DNA of 64,000 nt. Origin: Pseudocalidococcus azoricus BACA0444. GTDB taxonomy: Bacteria > Cyanobacteriota > Cyanobacteriia > Thermosynechococcales > Thermosynechococcaceae. The stretch covers positions 124,001 through 188,000 of the forward strand of contig NZ_JAVMIP010000003.1 of assembly GCF_031729055.1 (NCBI RefSeq), in the 5' to 3' direction. Numbering within the stretch: the first letter of the stretch is position 1; each line of letters starts with the position of its first letter. This document shows positions 53,820 through 62,393 of the stretch, one piece after another. Made by a program: the position numbers and the translations under genes. The notes below the pieces were generated by a model, which saw only the letters and a list, made by a program, of their open reading frames with translations, was not told the origin of the DNA and did not search any database.

Positions 53820-55832
53820 ATGCGTCTCTCCCAGATGCTGTTTGTTACGCTGCGTGAAAGCCCGGCCGAGGCCGAAATTCCCAGCCATAAATTACTATTG
53901 CGGGCCGGATATATTCGCCGAATTGGCAGTGGGGTTTATGCTTATCTGCCCTTGCTCTGGCGGGTTTTGCAAAAAGTCAGTGCCATTGTCCGGGCAGAAA
54001 TGAATGCCACTGGGGCCACGGAATGTTTACTCCCCCAAATTCAACCGGCAGAACTGTGGCAAGAATCGGGCCGCTGGGATACCTACACCAAAGCGGAAGG
54101 GATTATGTTTGCCCTGACAGATCGCCAAGGTCGGCAACTGGGCCTGGGGCCAACCCATGAAGAAGTGATTACGGCTGTGGCTCGAGACATGATTCGCTCC
54201 TATCGTCAGTTACCGCTGCATCTCTATCAAATTCAGTCCAAGTTTCGGGATGAAATTCGCCCCCGGTTTGGCTTAATGCGCGGCCGGGAATTCATTATGA
54301 AAGATGGCTATTCCTTCCATCCCGACACCGACAGCCTCAAGAAAACCTATCAAGAGATGTACCAGGCCTACAGCAATATTTTGACGCGCTGTGGGTTAAC
54401 CTTCCGGGCTGTAGAAGCCGACTCTGGGGCGATTGGTGGGGCCGGTTCCCATGAATTTATGGTCTTAGCCGATGCCGGGGAAGATGAGGTTCTCTACACC
54501 GCTGATGGGAATTATGCCGCCAATGTCGAAAAAGCAATTTCCCGCCCCACGGCTGCGATTCCTTCCCAATTTACAACCTATGAAGAGCGACCGACACCGG
54601 GTACGGATACCATTGAGAAACTTGTTCCGTTTCTTCCATGTCACCCTAGTCAGGTTGTGAAAAATATCCTATATGAAGTAACTTTTTCTGAGCATGAGAT
54701 TTTGTTGGTCTTAGTGAGTATTAGGGGAGATCAAGAAATTAATCTTGTCAAATTGCAAAATGCTTTGTCTCAGTCGGAGGAGTTAGCTCATACAGCCTCT
54801 TCGACTATTATTTCTATTAAGCTTTCGGATGAAGATGACCAAAATAGATGGGCAACCAAACCCCTACCAGTTGGTTATATTGGCCCTGACTTGTATGATG
54901 GCTTTATAAGAAATCCCAAGGTTGACCTGAACAACTTGAAAAATCTCCTGAAGTCTAAGCTTAACTCTAGTGAGATTGATAAAGTGATTAAGAAAGTCCA
55001 GAAACAAGGCCAAGAAGAGTATTCTCTCTGGGACATTCGAGCAAATATAAGAGCATTAGGTAGTCTGAACTCTCTAAGTCGCTCTAATGCTGTTGGTGAA
55101 CTAGATAAAGAATTGGGTAAATTACCACGTCCTCGATTTATTCGGGTGATTGATGAAACTGCTGTTGACTTAAAAAACTTTATTACCGGAGCAAACAAAC
55201 CTAGTTATCATATTGTCGGAGCCAATTGGAACGTGCAATATCCCTTACCCCAAACTGTGGTGGATGTCCGTAAAGCCCAGGCCGGAGATTTAGCCGTTCA
55301 TGATCCCAGTCAAACCTTGCAATCGGCGCGGGGGATTGAAATCGGGCATATTTTCCAACTGGGAACAAAATACTCTCAAGCCCTCGGTGCAACCTACACC
55401 GCAGAAACTGGCGAAGAAATTCCCCTCGTCATGGGCTGTTATGGGATTGGGGTTTCCCGCTTGGCCCAGGCCGCGGTGGAGCAATCCTACGATAAAGACG
55501 GGATTATTTGGCCCCTAGCGATTGCCCCCTATCAGGCGATTGTGGTGATTCCCAATATTTCCGATGCCCAACAAGTGGAAGTTGCCACCCAACTCTATGA
55601 AGAACTTAATGCGGCTGGAATTGAAACCCTGTTAGATGATCGGGATGAGCGGGCCGGGGTCAAGTTCAAGGATGCGGATTTAATTGGGATTCCCTTTCGG
55701 ATTGTCACCGGCCGGGCCTTAGCTCAGGGCAAAGTCGAAGTCGTCAAACGGGCCAGCAAAGAGTCTGAAGAAATTGCGATTAAAAAGGTGGTGGAAACCC
55801 TCGGGGCCTGGTGTGGCAAGGTCTCGGCTTGA
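53820..55832 (+). CDS. proS: Prolyl-tRNA synthetase with expanded editing domain
   Basis: Class II aminoacyl-tRNA synthetase, 670 aa, compared with about 570-600 for usual bacterial forms. Motif 1 ([20 protein letters not shown]), motif 2 ([20 protein letters not shown]) and motif 3 ([17 protein letters not shown]) are intact. The C-terminal anticodon domain ([20 protein letters not shown]) is present. Bases about 54610-55210 are AT-rich and cover the editing (INS) domain. Between [12 protein letters not shown] and [17 protein letters not shown] about 75 residues look inserted ([20 protein letters not shown] and following). Its 3' end has a decayed duplicate at 56733-56790. Confidence 0.95.
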   Translation: MRLSQMLFVTLRESPAEAEIPSHKLLLRAGYIRRIGSGVYAYLPLLWRVLQKVSAIVRAEMNATGATECLLPQIQPAELWQESGRWDTYTKAEGIMFALTDRQGRQLGLGPTHEEVITAVARDMIRSYRQLPLHLYQIQSKFRDEIRPRFGLMRGREFIMKDGYSFHPDTDSLKKTYQEMYQAYSNILTRCGLTFRAVEADSGAIGGAGSHEFMVLADAGEDEVLYTADGNYAANVEKAISRPTAAIPSQFTTYEERPTPGTDTIEKLVPFLPCHPSQVVKNILYEVTFSEHEILLVLVSIRGDQEINLVKLQNALSQSEELAHTASSTIISIKLSDEDDQNRWATKPLPVGYIGPDLYDGFIRNPKVDLNNLKNLLKSKLNSSEIDKVIKKVQKQGQEEYSLWDIRANIRALGSLNSLSRSNAVGELDKELGKLPRPRFIRVIDETAVDLKNFITGANKPSYHIVGANWNVQYPLPQTVVDVRKAQAGDLAVHDPSQTLQSARGIEIGHIFQLGTKYSQALGATYTAETGEEIPLVMGCYGIGVSRLAQAAVEQSYDKDGIIWPLAIAPYQAIVVIPNISDAQQVEVATQLYEELNAAGIETLLDDRDERAGVKFKDADLIGIPFRIVTGRALAQGKVEVVKRASKESEEIAIKKVVETLGAWCGKVSA

Positions 55833-55913
55833 TCCGATGGAGTCGTTGTATTGATATTGTGTGGACATATTTCTTACACTAATGAGTATCCCCGGTCTTG
55901 AGGAAAATCAATC

Positions 55914-56204
55914 ATGCCCGCAGCATCACAGGGATCCGAATTAACTAGAGATGTGACGATCAATATTCGGGCCAAGCAAAGTCAACGAGATTTAATTGAT
56001 CATGCGGCCCAAATCCAGGGCAAAAGTCGCTCAGAGTTTATGCTGGAGTCTGCTTATCAAAAAGCCCAAGATGTCTTGCTGGAGCGTAATTTCTTTGGCC
56101 TGGATGAGAAAAAATTTCAGGAGTTTTTAGCCTTATTAGATACTCCACCTGTTGAGAATCAAAAATTAAAAACATTACTCTTAACACCAGCACCGTGGGA
56201 TTAG
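55914..56204 (+). CDS. DUF1778-type antitoxin (TacA-like)
   Basis: A 96-aa protein beginning with a ribbon-helix-helix segment: TRDVTINIRAKQSQRDLIDH and AAQIQGKSRSEFMLESAYQK. The C-terminal NFFGLDEKKFQEFLALLDTP is the GNAT-neutralising part of DUF1778 antitoxins. It precedes the acetyltransferase gene with a 10-bp overlap. The pair matches TacA-TacT type II toxin-antitoxin systems. Confidence 0.9.
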   Translation: MPAASQGSELTRDVTINIRAKQSQRDLIDHAAQIQGKSRSEFMLESAYQKAQDVLLERNFFGLDEKKFQEFLALLDTPPVENQKLKTLLLTPAPWD

Positions 56205-56713
56205 CGCAAGACCCAAATAAACTGCGACCGCCTGAAAAACTAAATTCTTCACATCAAATTGCAGGGTTTAACTCAGGTAACAGTCAGCTAGACGATTGGC
56301 TTAAACAACGGGCGTTCAAAAATGAAGCAACAGGTGCATCACGGACGTATTTAGTTTGTGTTGGTGATGTTGTCATTGGCTACTATTGCTTAGCAAATGG
56401 TGCTGTGGCCCAAACAATCGCAACGGGGCGCGTTCGCCGAAATATGCCTGATCCCATTCCAGTGATGGTAATTGGCCGATTGGCAGTTGACCAGGCCTGG
56501 CAAGGAAAAAGAATTGGGCGGGCTTTGTTGCGCGATGCAATTTTGAGAACATTCCAAGCGGCGGAAATTGCAGGGATTCGGGCGATTTTAGTTCATGCAA
56601 TTTCAGAGTCTGCCAAGCAGTTTTATGAAAAATGTGGCTTTATGGCTTCTCCCCTTGAACCCATGACCCTCATGATCGGGATTGATCAAGCTAAGGCTGA
56701 ACTAGGTCTATGA
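56195..56713 (+). CDS. GNAT acetyltransferase toxin (TacT-like)
   Basis: A 172-aa GNAT-fold protein started at the GTG at 56195, overlapping the antitoxin gene. Conserved features are FNSGNSQLDDWLKQRAF, SRTYLVCVGDVVIGYYCLAN, the acetyl-CoA loop VDQAWQGKRIGRALL (Q-x-x-G-x-G/R-like) and a C-terminal ESAKQFYEKCGFMASP. TacT enzymes acetylate the amino group of charged tRNAs and stop translation. The pair sits between proS and a decayed proS 3' end. Confidence 0.9.
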   Translation: MGLAQDPNKLRPPEKLNSSHQIAGFNSGNSQLDDWLKQRAFKNEATGASRTYLVCVGDVVIGYYCLANGAVAQTIATGRVRRNMPDPIPVMVIGRLAVDQAWQGKRIGRALLRDAILRTFQAAEIAGIRAILVHAISESAKQFYEKCGFMASPLEPMTLMIGIDQAKAELGL

Positions 56714-56732
56714 TTTCAAGTCATAAGAGTAT

Positions 56733-56790
56733 TGAATTCCGTTTCGTTTGTTACTGCCCCGGCCTGGGCGCATGGGAAAGTGGAAGTCGT
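56733..56790 (+). pseudogene. Decayed copy of the proS 3' region
   Basis: Bases 56735-56790 align to 55688-55744 of proS with 43 of 57 columns identical and one gap. Most differences are at third codon positions, so the copy was once coding. It can be read as FVTAPAWAHGKVEVV, then TAA, against [15 protein letters not shown] in proS. Its orientation and reading order are those of proS. The TacAT-like pair lies between the intact gene and this relic. Confidence 0.75.
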
Positions 56791-56924
56791 TTCTTAATCT
56801 TGTAAGCACTCGCATCACACACCCTTGCATTACCCAACTTCCAAGCAATCCCAGGTCATTAACTCTATCTGATTACCAAATCTACCTAAGAGTTGACAGA
56901 AGTTCTACCACAAAGAGGCAAGCA

Positions 56925-57009
56925 ATCTAACGATTGTCTTCAGCGACCTCAGATCAGCTATCGAACTCAACAAGTAAGACCTTGTTCAGCTGTAACACGG
57001 TTGTTAGGC
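56925..57009 (-). other. attC-like recombination site 1 (follows Abi-like gene)
   Basis: An 85-bp imperfect palindrome. On the gene strand it begins GCCTAAC, which contains the TAA stop of the Abi-like gene, and ends GTTAGAT; both match the integron cores RYYYAAC and GTTRRRY. Inner arms pair over CAGC and GCTG (TTACAGCTG against GGTCGCTGAAG) with bulges. Position, size and core matches fit an attC site. Confidence 0.72.
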
Positions 57010-57870
57010 ATCGCCTGCACCACTATCTATAAGACGTTCATGCTCGGACAGTAAGAATACAATATAAGAGCGAATAAGATTACAAAACAGGCGACCATCT
57101 GACAAACTGATTGGTTTACCATCTGTAAGGTCGATACCATGCCGTACTCCACCACCCGTCGGTGTTGAAAGATAACCGTGTAACTGGGAAGCCCAATCTA
57201 ACACACGCTCAAGTGTCGTTCCTTGATGTGTTTTTCGGAGTTCTTTTGTAATTTCGTTAAAATACTTTCCTTTTATCGTTCCAGAAGCTAGAGGAATACC
57301 TTTAAAAACAGTTGAAATTGATTCCAATATCCAAAGCATTTCTTGAACTGCTTCGCGTGGTCTTTTTTCAGATAAAAGTTGTTCAGCACGGTTCAAAGAT
57401 TCCTGAAGAAGTTGAACTGAAGATTCAGAAAATGTCGATGGAGTATTAGGTATAGAAATTACTTCTTGGGCTATATCTAACTTTCTCAATTCTGGAGGAG
57501 CAATCTGATATCCAATTTGATACTCACGGCAAATATCATTGATTAATTCTACATCTGGTGTATCGTACTGAGTATTTTGAAAACTCTGACAAGCATCGTA
57601 GAAGGCTTCTAGGAAAAGTGGTGGGTTAGTCGCCAGTTGCCGCATAAATGCTAGCAAATCTGTTTCGGCCCAACTCTCTGAAGAACTTCGATAGCTTGTT
57701 GAGCCTGCTGCACTGGCAAAGAAACCTTTAAAACGCTCAAAAAACCACCATCTATCTCCTTGGGCTGCAATCTTGCCAACGAGATCAAAAAATTCAGAAA
57801 TAGCTGGGTCAGAAATAATTACGTCCTTTGAACGTGAAAAACGCCATGAGCTAGGGTATTTCAAGGGCAT
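57004..57870 (-). CDS. Abi-like (abortive infection family) protein, integron-cassette gene
   Basis: About 288 aa from the ATG at 57870; an upstream TTG at 57900 would add ten residues. The C-terminal part (TTLERVLDWASQLHGYLSTP, then GGGVRHGIDLTDG and NLIRSYIVFLLSEHE) resembles the Abi_C/HEPN-like ends of abortive-infection proteins. The N-terminal half is not recognised. The stop codon lies inside an attC core, and the region is AT-rich and lacks CCAGGCC. A phage-defence role is inference from the resemblance and context. Confidence 0.55.
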   Translation of the reverse strand: MPLKYPSSWRFSRSKDVIISDPAISEFFDLVGKIAAQGDRWWFFERFKGFFASAAGSTSYRSSSESWAETDLLAFMRQLATNPPLFLEAFYDACQSFQNTQYDTPDVELINDICREYQIGYQIAPPELRKLDIAQEVISIPNTPSTFSESSVQLLQESLNRAEQLLSEKRPREAVQEMLWILESISTVFKGIPLASGTIKGKYFNEITKELRKTHQGTTLERVLDWASQLHGYLSTPTGGGVRHGIDLTDGKPISLSDGRLFCNLIRSYIVFLLSEHERLIDSGAGDA

Positions 57871-57937
57871 TTGTTTTTTACAAGTGACTAATAGTACCAA
57901 TGATATTGGATTGATAATGATATCTAGGAAACTAGAT

Positions 57938-58024
57938 GCCTAACGTTCCTGGTCAGCGGCGGCAGATCACTCTTGCGTCATAGCCAGGATCTTTATACCG
58001 TCCGCTGCACCAGGGTTGTTGTGC
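57938..58024 (-). other. attC-like recombination site 2 (follows Fic gene)
   Basis: The best of the five sites, 87 bp. On the gene strand it starts GCACAACAACCCTGGTGCAG and continues with CGGACGG. It ends CCGCCGCTGACCAGGAACG, then GTTAGGC. The arms pair over CCTGGT-CAGCGG-CGG, with one extra G and one extra A bulging on the left arm, a hallmark of attC extrahelical bases. The site begins 36 bp after the Fic stop codon. Confidence 0.78.
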
Positions 58025-58059
58025 TGCGACACTGACCATACATCGCTAATCTGCCGTCT

Positions 58060-59577
58060 CTAAATACTCTTGTTCCAGTATTCTAAACCAGTCAAGATCA
58101 CGTCCTCTAACCACTGCTTGAAACGTTCTAATAGGTTTTCTTCTTCATCTGCATAGGAAAACTGAAATGGGGAGTCCGTCAAAGACTGAATATCACTTAT
58201 ACTACGCTCGCCTTCTTCAGAATTGTCCCTATGATAAGCACAGGCAGTACATACAAGCAATCCTCGGTACTCATGCCCTAGAACATGAAATGAAATGAGA
58301 ACTGCTGTTGATGCCTCTACATTTATAACTAATTGAATCCAAGTGTGATAGTTCCGAAGATTGGCAAAGTATCCCAACTGTTTAGCTGCTTCTACGACTT
58401 GGTATCGATGGTAATATGAGCGCGGATCGCCAGCAGGAGCAGAGATTGCAAAAACTTGTGCATCATCCACAAAATTCTGGACAGATATTTTAATCTCATC
58501 AGCAACATCTTGTAGACGATTAGAAGCTATATCAAACAATTTTGAGGCAAATCTTTCAGCTTTCTTACACCGTTCCTGAATAGACGCTGACTGATTTTGT
58601 TTTAACTTTTCAGCAATAGAAGAAATAATCACCTGAGTACGTCGTGCTTCTGACAGTACTTGCTCTGACAAACCAAGGCTCCTCAAGAAAGCTTGCTTTT
58701 GACTCTTAGCAAACAAATTAATTAAACTGGATAAATTACCTTGATCTGCTTCTTCTAAAGCCGTAATGTAGTCTGCTCGATCATCACGAGTAAGAATTAA
58801 AGGAAACCAACTAGCTTGGATAAATACTAAACTTGCTAAACAACGAGCAACACGACCGTTCCCGTCTTGAAATGGGTGAATTTGTGTAAATCGATGATGT
58901 AACCATGCAGCTTCAATCTCAGGAGGAACTTTTTGATCACGATGTTGGTGATGCAATGCAATTAGGACATCCATTTCAGATGCAACCTGTTCTGGAGGAC
59001 AGTACTCATGAACGGAACCATCTGGTCGCAATGGATTGTTGGGTTGACGTTTCCAATCGCCTTTAATTAAAGAAACACGAAATATTTTGTCTGTAATTGG
59101 ATATAACGCTTCTGTACTATCTTGACTCTGAGTTAGAAGTTGATGCAATTGTTTAATGTAGGAAGTTGATAATGTCCTCTGTCCGCCTACAAAATCAAAC
59201 AATCCTTCGATCGCAGCTTCTTGGTCTTTAATAAGAGAAACCACCTGTTTGACCGGACGGTCTGTAGCTCCATGAGGAATTAGTGCTTCATTAATCCCCT
59301 GTTCAATCAGTAAACGAGTGATACCTCGATCTATCGTATACAAGCGCTCAATTATTCCAGTTTCAATTGCTATTTCTCTACGTAGCTTCTCGCTAAAAGT
59401 TTGAAACTCGCCAGATTGACGCAGACGATCTGCTTGCTCATTCCAAACAGTTACAAGCGGGGGCAACTCGGAGCTTGCCAAACTTTGCCAGTTTAACGGT
59501 AAATCTTCTATAGGTCGCCACAACATAAACGCTTGCTTATACCAACACTCAGAAAGCATTGTAGCAATACTGAACAT
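58060..59577 (-). CDS. Fic domain protein (AMPylator), integron-cassette gene
   Basis: A 505-aa Fic/DOC enzyme predicted to transfer AMP from ATP to a target protein. The catalytic motif HPFQDGNGR is complete (residues about 234-242), so the enzyme should be active. An AIEG near residues 122-125 resembles the inhibitory-helix motif (S/T)xxxE(G/N), without the leading Ser/Thr. The C-terminal 260 residues (QNFVDDAQVFAISAPAGDPR, YHTWIQLVINVEASTAVLI) are an unrecognised extension. It lies between two attC-like sites and in AT-rich DNA. Confidence 0.88.
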   Translation of the reverse strand: MFSIATMLSECWYKQAFMLWRPIEDLPLNWQSLASSELPPLVTVWNEQADRLRQSGEFQTFSEKLRREIAIETGIIERLYTIDRGITRLLIEQGINEALIPHGATDRPVKQVVSLIKDQEAAIEGLFDFVGGQRTLSTSYIKQLHQLLTQSQDSTEALYPITDKIFRVSLIKGDWKRQPNNPLRPDGSVHEYCPPEQVASEMDVLIALHHQHRDQKVPPEIEAAWLHHRFTQIHPFQDGNGRVARCLASLVFIQASWFPLILTRDDRADYITALEEADQGNLSSLINLFAKSQKQAFLRSLGLSEQVLSEARRTQVIISSIAEKLKQNQSASIQERCKKAERFASKLFDIASNRLQDVADEIKISVQNFVDDAQVFAISAPAGDPRSYYHRYQVVEAAKQLGYFANLRNYHTWIQLVINVEASTAVLISFHVLGHEYRGLLVCTACAYHRDNSEEGERSISDIQSLTDSPFQFSYADEEENLLERFKQWLEDVILTGLEYWNKSI

Positions 59578-59671
59578 AGACCGTCCTTCTTTGGCTCAGG
59601 CTTTTCCTATTTAGAAGATTTTTAATACTGAGAAAGGCTTTTACGGTTATGCACCCACCAGCCATCTAGCA

Positions 59672-59756
59672 GCACAACGACGAAGATGAGCGGTGGCATA
59701 TAGCTTTTACATGAACATCACCTCCTTTTACCATCCGCTCCATCGACTTGTTATGC
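59672..59756 (-). other. attC-like recombination site 3 (follows 65-aa gene)
   Basis: An 85-bp palindrome. On the gene strand the left arm is GCATAACAAGTCGATGGAGC, continuing GGATGGTA, and the right arm ends CTCATCTTCGTCGTTGTGC. Pairing runs over GATG-AGCGG-TGG with an extra G and an extra A on the left arm, at the same places as in site 2. The right core GTTGTGC is degenerate. It starts 65 bp after the stop of the 65-aa gene. Confidence 0.72.
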
Positions 59757-59821
59757 GGCTGACAACTTACTGGAGATCTCTATTTATTGCTGTAAACAAG
59801 CAATTCTTGCATTAATATCGT

Positions 59822-60019
59822 TTAAGCTGTTTTTGGGACAACAGTGTAGCCACTGACATACTTTGTGCCGTCAGGCAATGATATCCATAGCCACTCGACA
59901 TCTTCATCATCACCTATTTCAACGCTAATGACGCGATTAGCTGGTACTTGAGAGGATGACACTAATGCTGGTTGAGGCGCAAACACTGTTCGCTTTTGAT
60001 TATCTTCTGACATAATCAT
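59822..60019 (-). CDS. Small hypothetical cassette protein
   Basis: A 65-aa protein, MIMSEDNQKRTVFAPQPALV onward, with VISVEIGDDEDVEWLWISLP and DGTKYVSGYTVVPKTA. A beta-rich, SH3-like small fold is suggested, but no family is recognised. It begins a run of three minus-strand cassette-like units. Short ORFs of unknown function are usual in integron cassettes. Confidence 0.6.
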   Translation of the reverse strand: MIMSEDNQKRTVFAPQPALVSSSQVPANRVISVEIGDDEDVEWLWISLPDGTKYVSGYTVVPKTA

Positions 60020-60428
60020 TTATCGCAGCTAAAGTATGCCCTCATTCTAGACAATTAATTATTGGTCAAGCATCCTCAGTTAAGTGGCAAATTATTAAGT
60101 ATTGAAACATCTGCAAAATCTAGCAGTGGACTTAACTCTGAGCACAATCCACCAGAACTTGCCAATTATTCTTCATTCAAAGACTTACGACTGACTTGGC
60201 AACTCACACCCCACAGATGCCTCCTCAGTAAACCCTCACCGATAACTGAAGCTGCATAACTAGGTATTAGACAGAAAAATTCCGTCTAAAAGTACGATTA
60301 AGGTGTTTGGGTTGAATGTCAGGTTCACACTCCAATACTATCCATAAAAAGATTATTTTTGTTTTGATGAGTATCCATGCAAAGTTGAGTTTTGAGACTT
60401 TGCTGTGCTAACAAATCATCTCTGTTTG
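60020..60428. other. Gene-poor region upstream of the cassette cluster
   Basis: About 400 bp with no supported gene. A 65-codon frame at 60062-60259 has no ribosome-binding site and a start at TTG. The repeat described at 60230-60330 lies in it. I looked for an integron attI site or integrase gene here and found none. Confidence 0.5.
60230..60330. repeat. Diverged dispersed repeat, copy B
   Basis: Resembles 18590-18745: shared CCTCACCGATAAC, ATTAGACAGAAA then ATTCC, and GTGTTTGGGTTGAATGTCA against GTGTTTAGGCTGAATATCA. Spacing is kept, with some differences throughout. It lies at the upstream edge of the second attC cluster, as copy A does for the first. Confidence 0.5.
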
Positions 60429-61249
60429 CTACAAATGCCTTGCAACCAACCAGGCCTGTAAGTCTGAAATATTCTGAAAGTCAAGTAGTGCTTTACCAAG
60501 TAAATCTAACTGCTCAGAAGATAAAGATTTAATCTGAGACTCAAGAGAAACATCAATAGTCCCTATTTTATAATCTAGTTGACGGATAATCATTTGCGAT
60601 TCACCTTCTCTAAAAACATCTTGATAAAACCTAGTGTGGCTAAGGTCTTCTGCTTGTAGTCCGGGCATTTTGCGAATTTCCTCCAAACTTAAATCAGGAA
60701 ACTTATTCCCTAATATAGCCTCAATCAAATCTAGCCATTGGGTAAAATCAGGGGTGTTGGCTACGGATTGAACGAGGCTTTGAGCAGCTTCGGCGGTTTG
60801 GGATGTCTCGATGACGATCAACTGTAATAAAGCCAGGCCTGGGGATAAATTAACGGCTGTAGCCAAATCCTCTAGATATAATTTCTGCACCTGCTGTTTT
60901 AAATACAGTCGATAGGGAACATCAACACCAAGCTCTTGTTGCCGAGAAGCCAGAATCAGTAAACCCCGCCAGGACCGGACAACTTGATATTGATGCAAAT
61001 AGACATGAACCTCCGCAAAAAATCGGCCATAAAATCCTGCGTCTGGCTGCATTTGAGCTTCAATAAAAATAATCGGCAGGCCTGGGTTCCCATCAACTGC
61101 GTAAACACACCATCAATCCGATATTCCGATTCCTTAATAACCGGCGCACTATATTCAAAATCACAATTTGCTGGCAAGCCAGGGATTAATTCCGTAATCA
61201 AACGAGTCTGAAATAGAAAAATTGCATAAAACAATTTGTCTGTCCTTAT
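60429..61249 (-). pseudogene. Rpn/DUF2887-type gene broken by a frameshift and lost start
   Basis: Two frames together make one protein of the DUF2887/Rpn recombination-promoting nuclease type. The first gives LFYAIFLFQTRLITELIPGL through YRIDGVFTQLMG. The second gives GLPIIFIEAQMQPDAGFYGR and runs to ARHL. The switch is in a CCAGGCC word near 61075-61090. The expected start MRTDKLFY has ATA in place of ATG at 61247-61249. Two independent lesions suggest a real pseudogene. Homologues of this family are mobile, abundant in cyanobacteria, and often decayed. Confidence 0.82.
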
Positions 61250-61338
61250 TTTCTATCTCAATATGATTCAAACGAAATTGCGATTAGTTCAGATATTGGC
61301 AACCCTCAGGGCCTGGTGCAAGGCTTCACAGAGGTAGC

Positions 61339-62361
61339 TCAGTTGGCAGTTGGCGAATCACTGGTAACTTCTTCCACATTAGAAAAGCGAAAGACTAACC
61401 GCAGAGGCTGACCCATTTCTCGGGAAATAAACTGCTGGAGTAGTTCAACCTGATTAGGGGTCACGGGTTCCGAAGCTCGGACATCCAGATTCACCGTTGG
61501 CGGGTCGGTACTCCAATTGGTCTCCATCCGAAATAGATCCAGGCGTTGAAAGGTTAAGGTTCGATTCACTAAGGCACTGCGGATATTGGCCTCAAGGCGG
61601 TTTTGCCGAAGCAGACGACCAAAACTGATCCCTAAAGGAATAACCAAGAGGCCGGTTAAGATCACGCCAAGGGCAATCGGTCGCCGTCCTTTTTTCAGAG
61701 AGACATAACCGGAGAGCCAAAACACCACCATACAGGCAAAAGCAATACCTAAAAGGTTAGTTAAGTAGAGGAGGGTCGCCCCCCGCGCCAGGCTGAGGTT
61801 GGTTTGGGCCAGGCCCAGGCCAATGGTACAAACCGGTGGCATTAAGGCAACAGCAATGGCGACCCCCGCTAAGGTACTGGAGATTTTCGGCTGCACCAAG
61901 GCATATCCCCCCACAGCCCCAGCGGCCACCGCAATACCCAAGTCCAGCAAATTGGGTTGGGAACGGGCCATAATCTCACTGCCATAGATGGGAATGCTGG
62001 TAATTAACCCCAGGCTAGAGGAGATCACAATTGCCGTAAACGTACCAACAACAATTGCCGTACAAGCAAGGCGAAAGAGAGCTAAGTCCCCAATCAAAAC
62101 CGCTAAAGCCAGGCCGCGAATCGGCATCATCAAGGGTGCAACAATCATCGCCCCAATAATCACGGCTGCACTATTACTCAACAGGCCCAGCGTAGCAATC
62201 AGACAAGAACCCACAATCAAAACCAGGTAGGAAATATCGGGATCACTCTCATGCCACAGGAGGGCGCGCAGTTGGGTTAATTCCTGACTCGAAGCTCGAT
62301 TCCGGCGAAAATGAATTACTTGCTCAACCAGGCCCTGCCAATAGCGCATGAATTGACTCAT
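61339..62361 (-). CDS. DUF389/TIGR00341 family membrane protein
   Basis: A 340-aa integral membrane protein. NSAAVIIGAMIVAPLMMPI, then GLALAVLIGDLALFRLACTA and VAIAVALMPPVCTIGLGLAQ are the conserved helices of the DUF389 family, with about seven or eight helices in the first 235 residues. A soluble C-terminal domain (EANIRSALVNRTLTFQRLDL) follows. The family has no established role. It lies 32 bp downstream of lipA on the same strand. Confidence 0.9.
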   Translation of the reverse strand: MSQFMRYWQGLVEQVIHFRRNRASSQELTQLRALLWHESDPDISYLVLIVGSCLIATLGLLSNSAAVIIGAMIVAPLMMPIRGLALAVLIGDLALFRLACTAIVVGTFTAIVISSSLGLITSIPIYGSEIMARSQPNLLDLGIAVAAGAVGGYALVQPKISSTLAGVAIAVALMPPVCTIGLGLAQTNLSLARGATLLYLTNLLGIAFACMVVFWLSGYVSLKKGRRPIALGVILTGLLVIPLGISFGRLLRQNRLEANIRSALVNRTLTFQRLDLFRMETNWSTDPPTVNLDVRASEPVTPNQVELLQQFISREMGQPLRLVFRFSNVEEVTSDSPTAN

Positions 62362-62393
62362 TCGGAATCGCCTCAGAGAGATCAGGGAGCAGT

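Noticed and set aside
56195..56925. An attC site after the TacT-like gene
   Set aside because: No core pair flanking an imperfect palindrome was found there; the pair is on the plus strand, unlike the cassettes.
56748..56930. Plus-strand 60-codon frame after the TacT gene
   Set aside because: It overlaps the proS relic in a different frame and runs into an attC-like site.
60062..60259. 65-codon plus-strand frame beginning with TTG
   Set aside because: No ribosome-binding site; it lies partly in a dispersed repeat.
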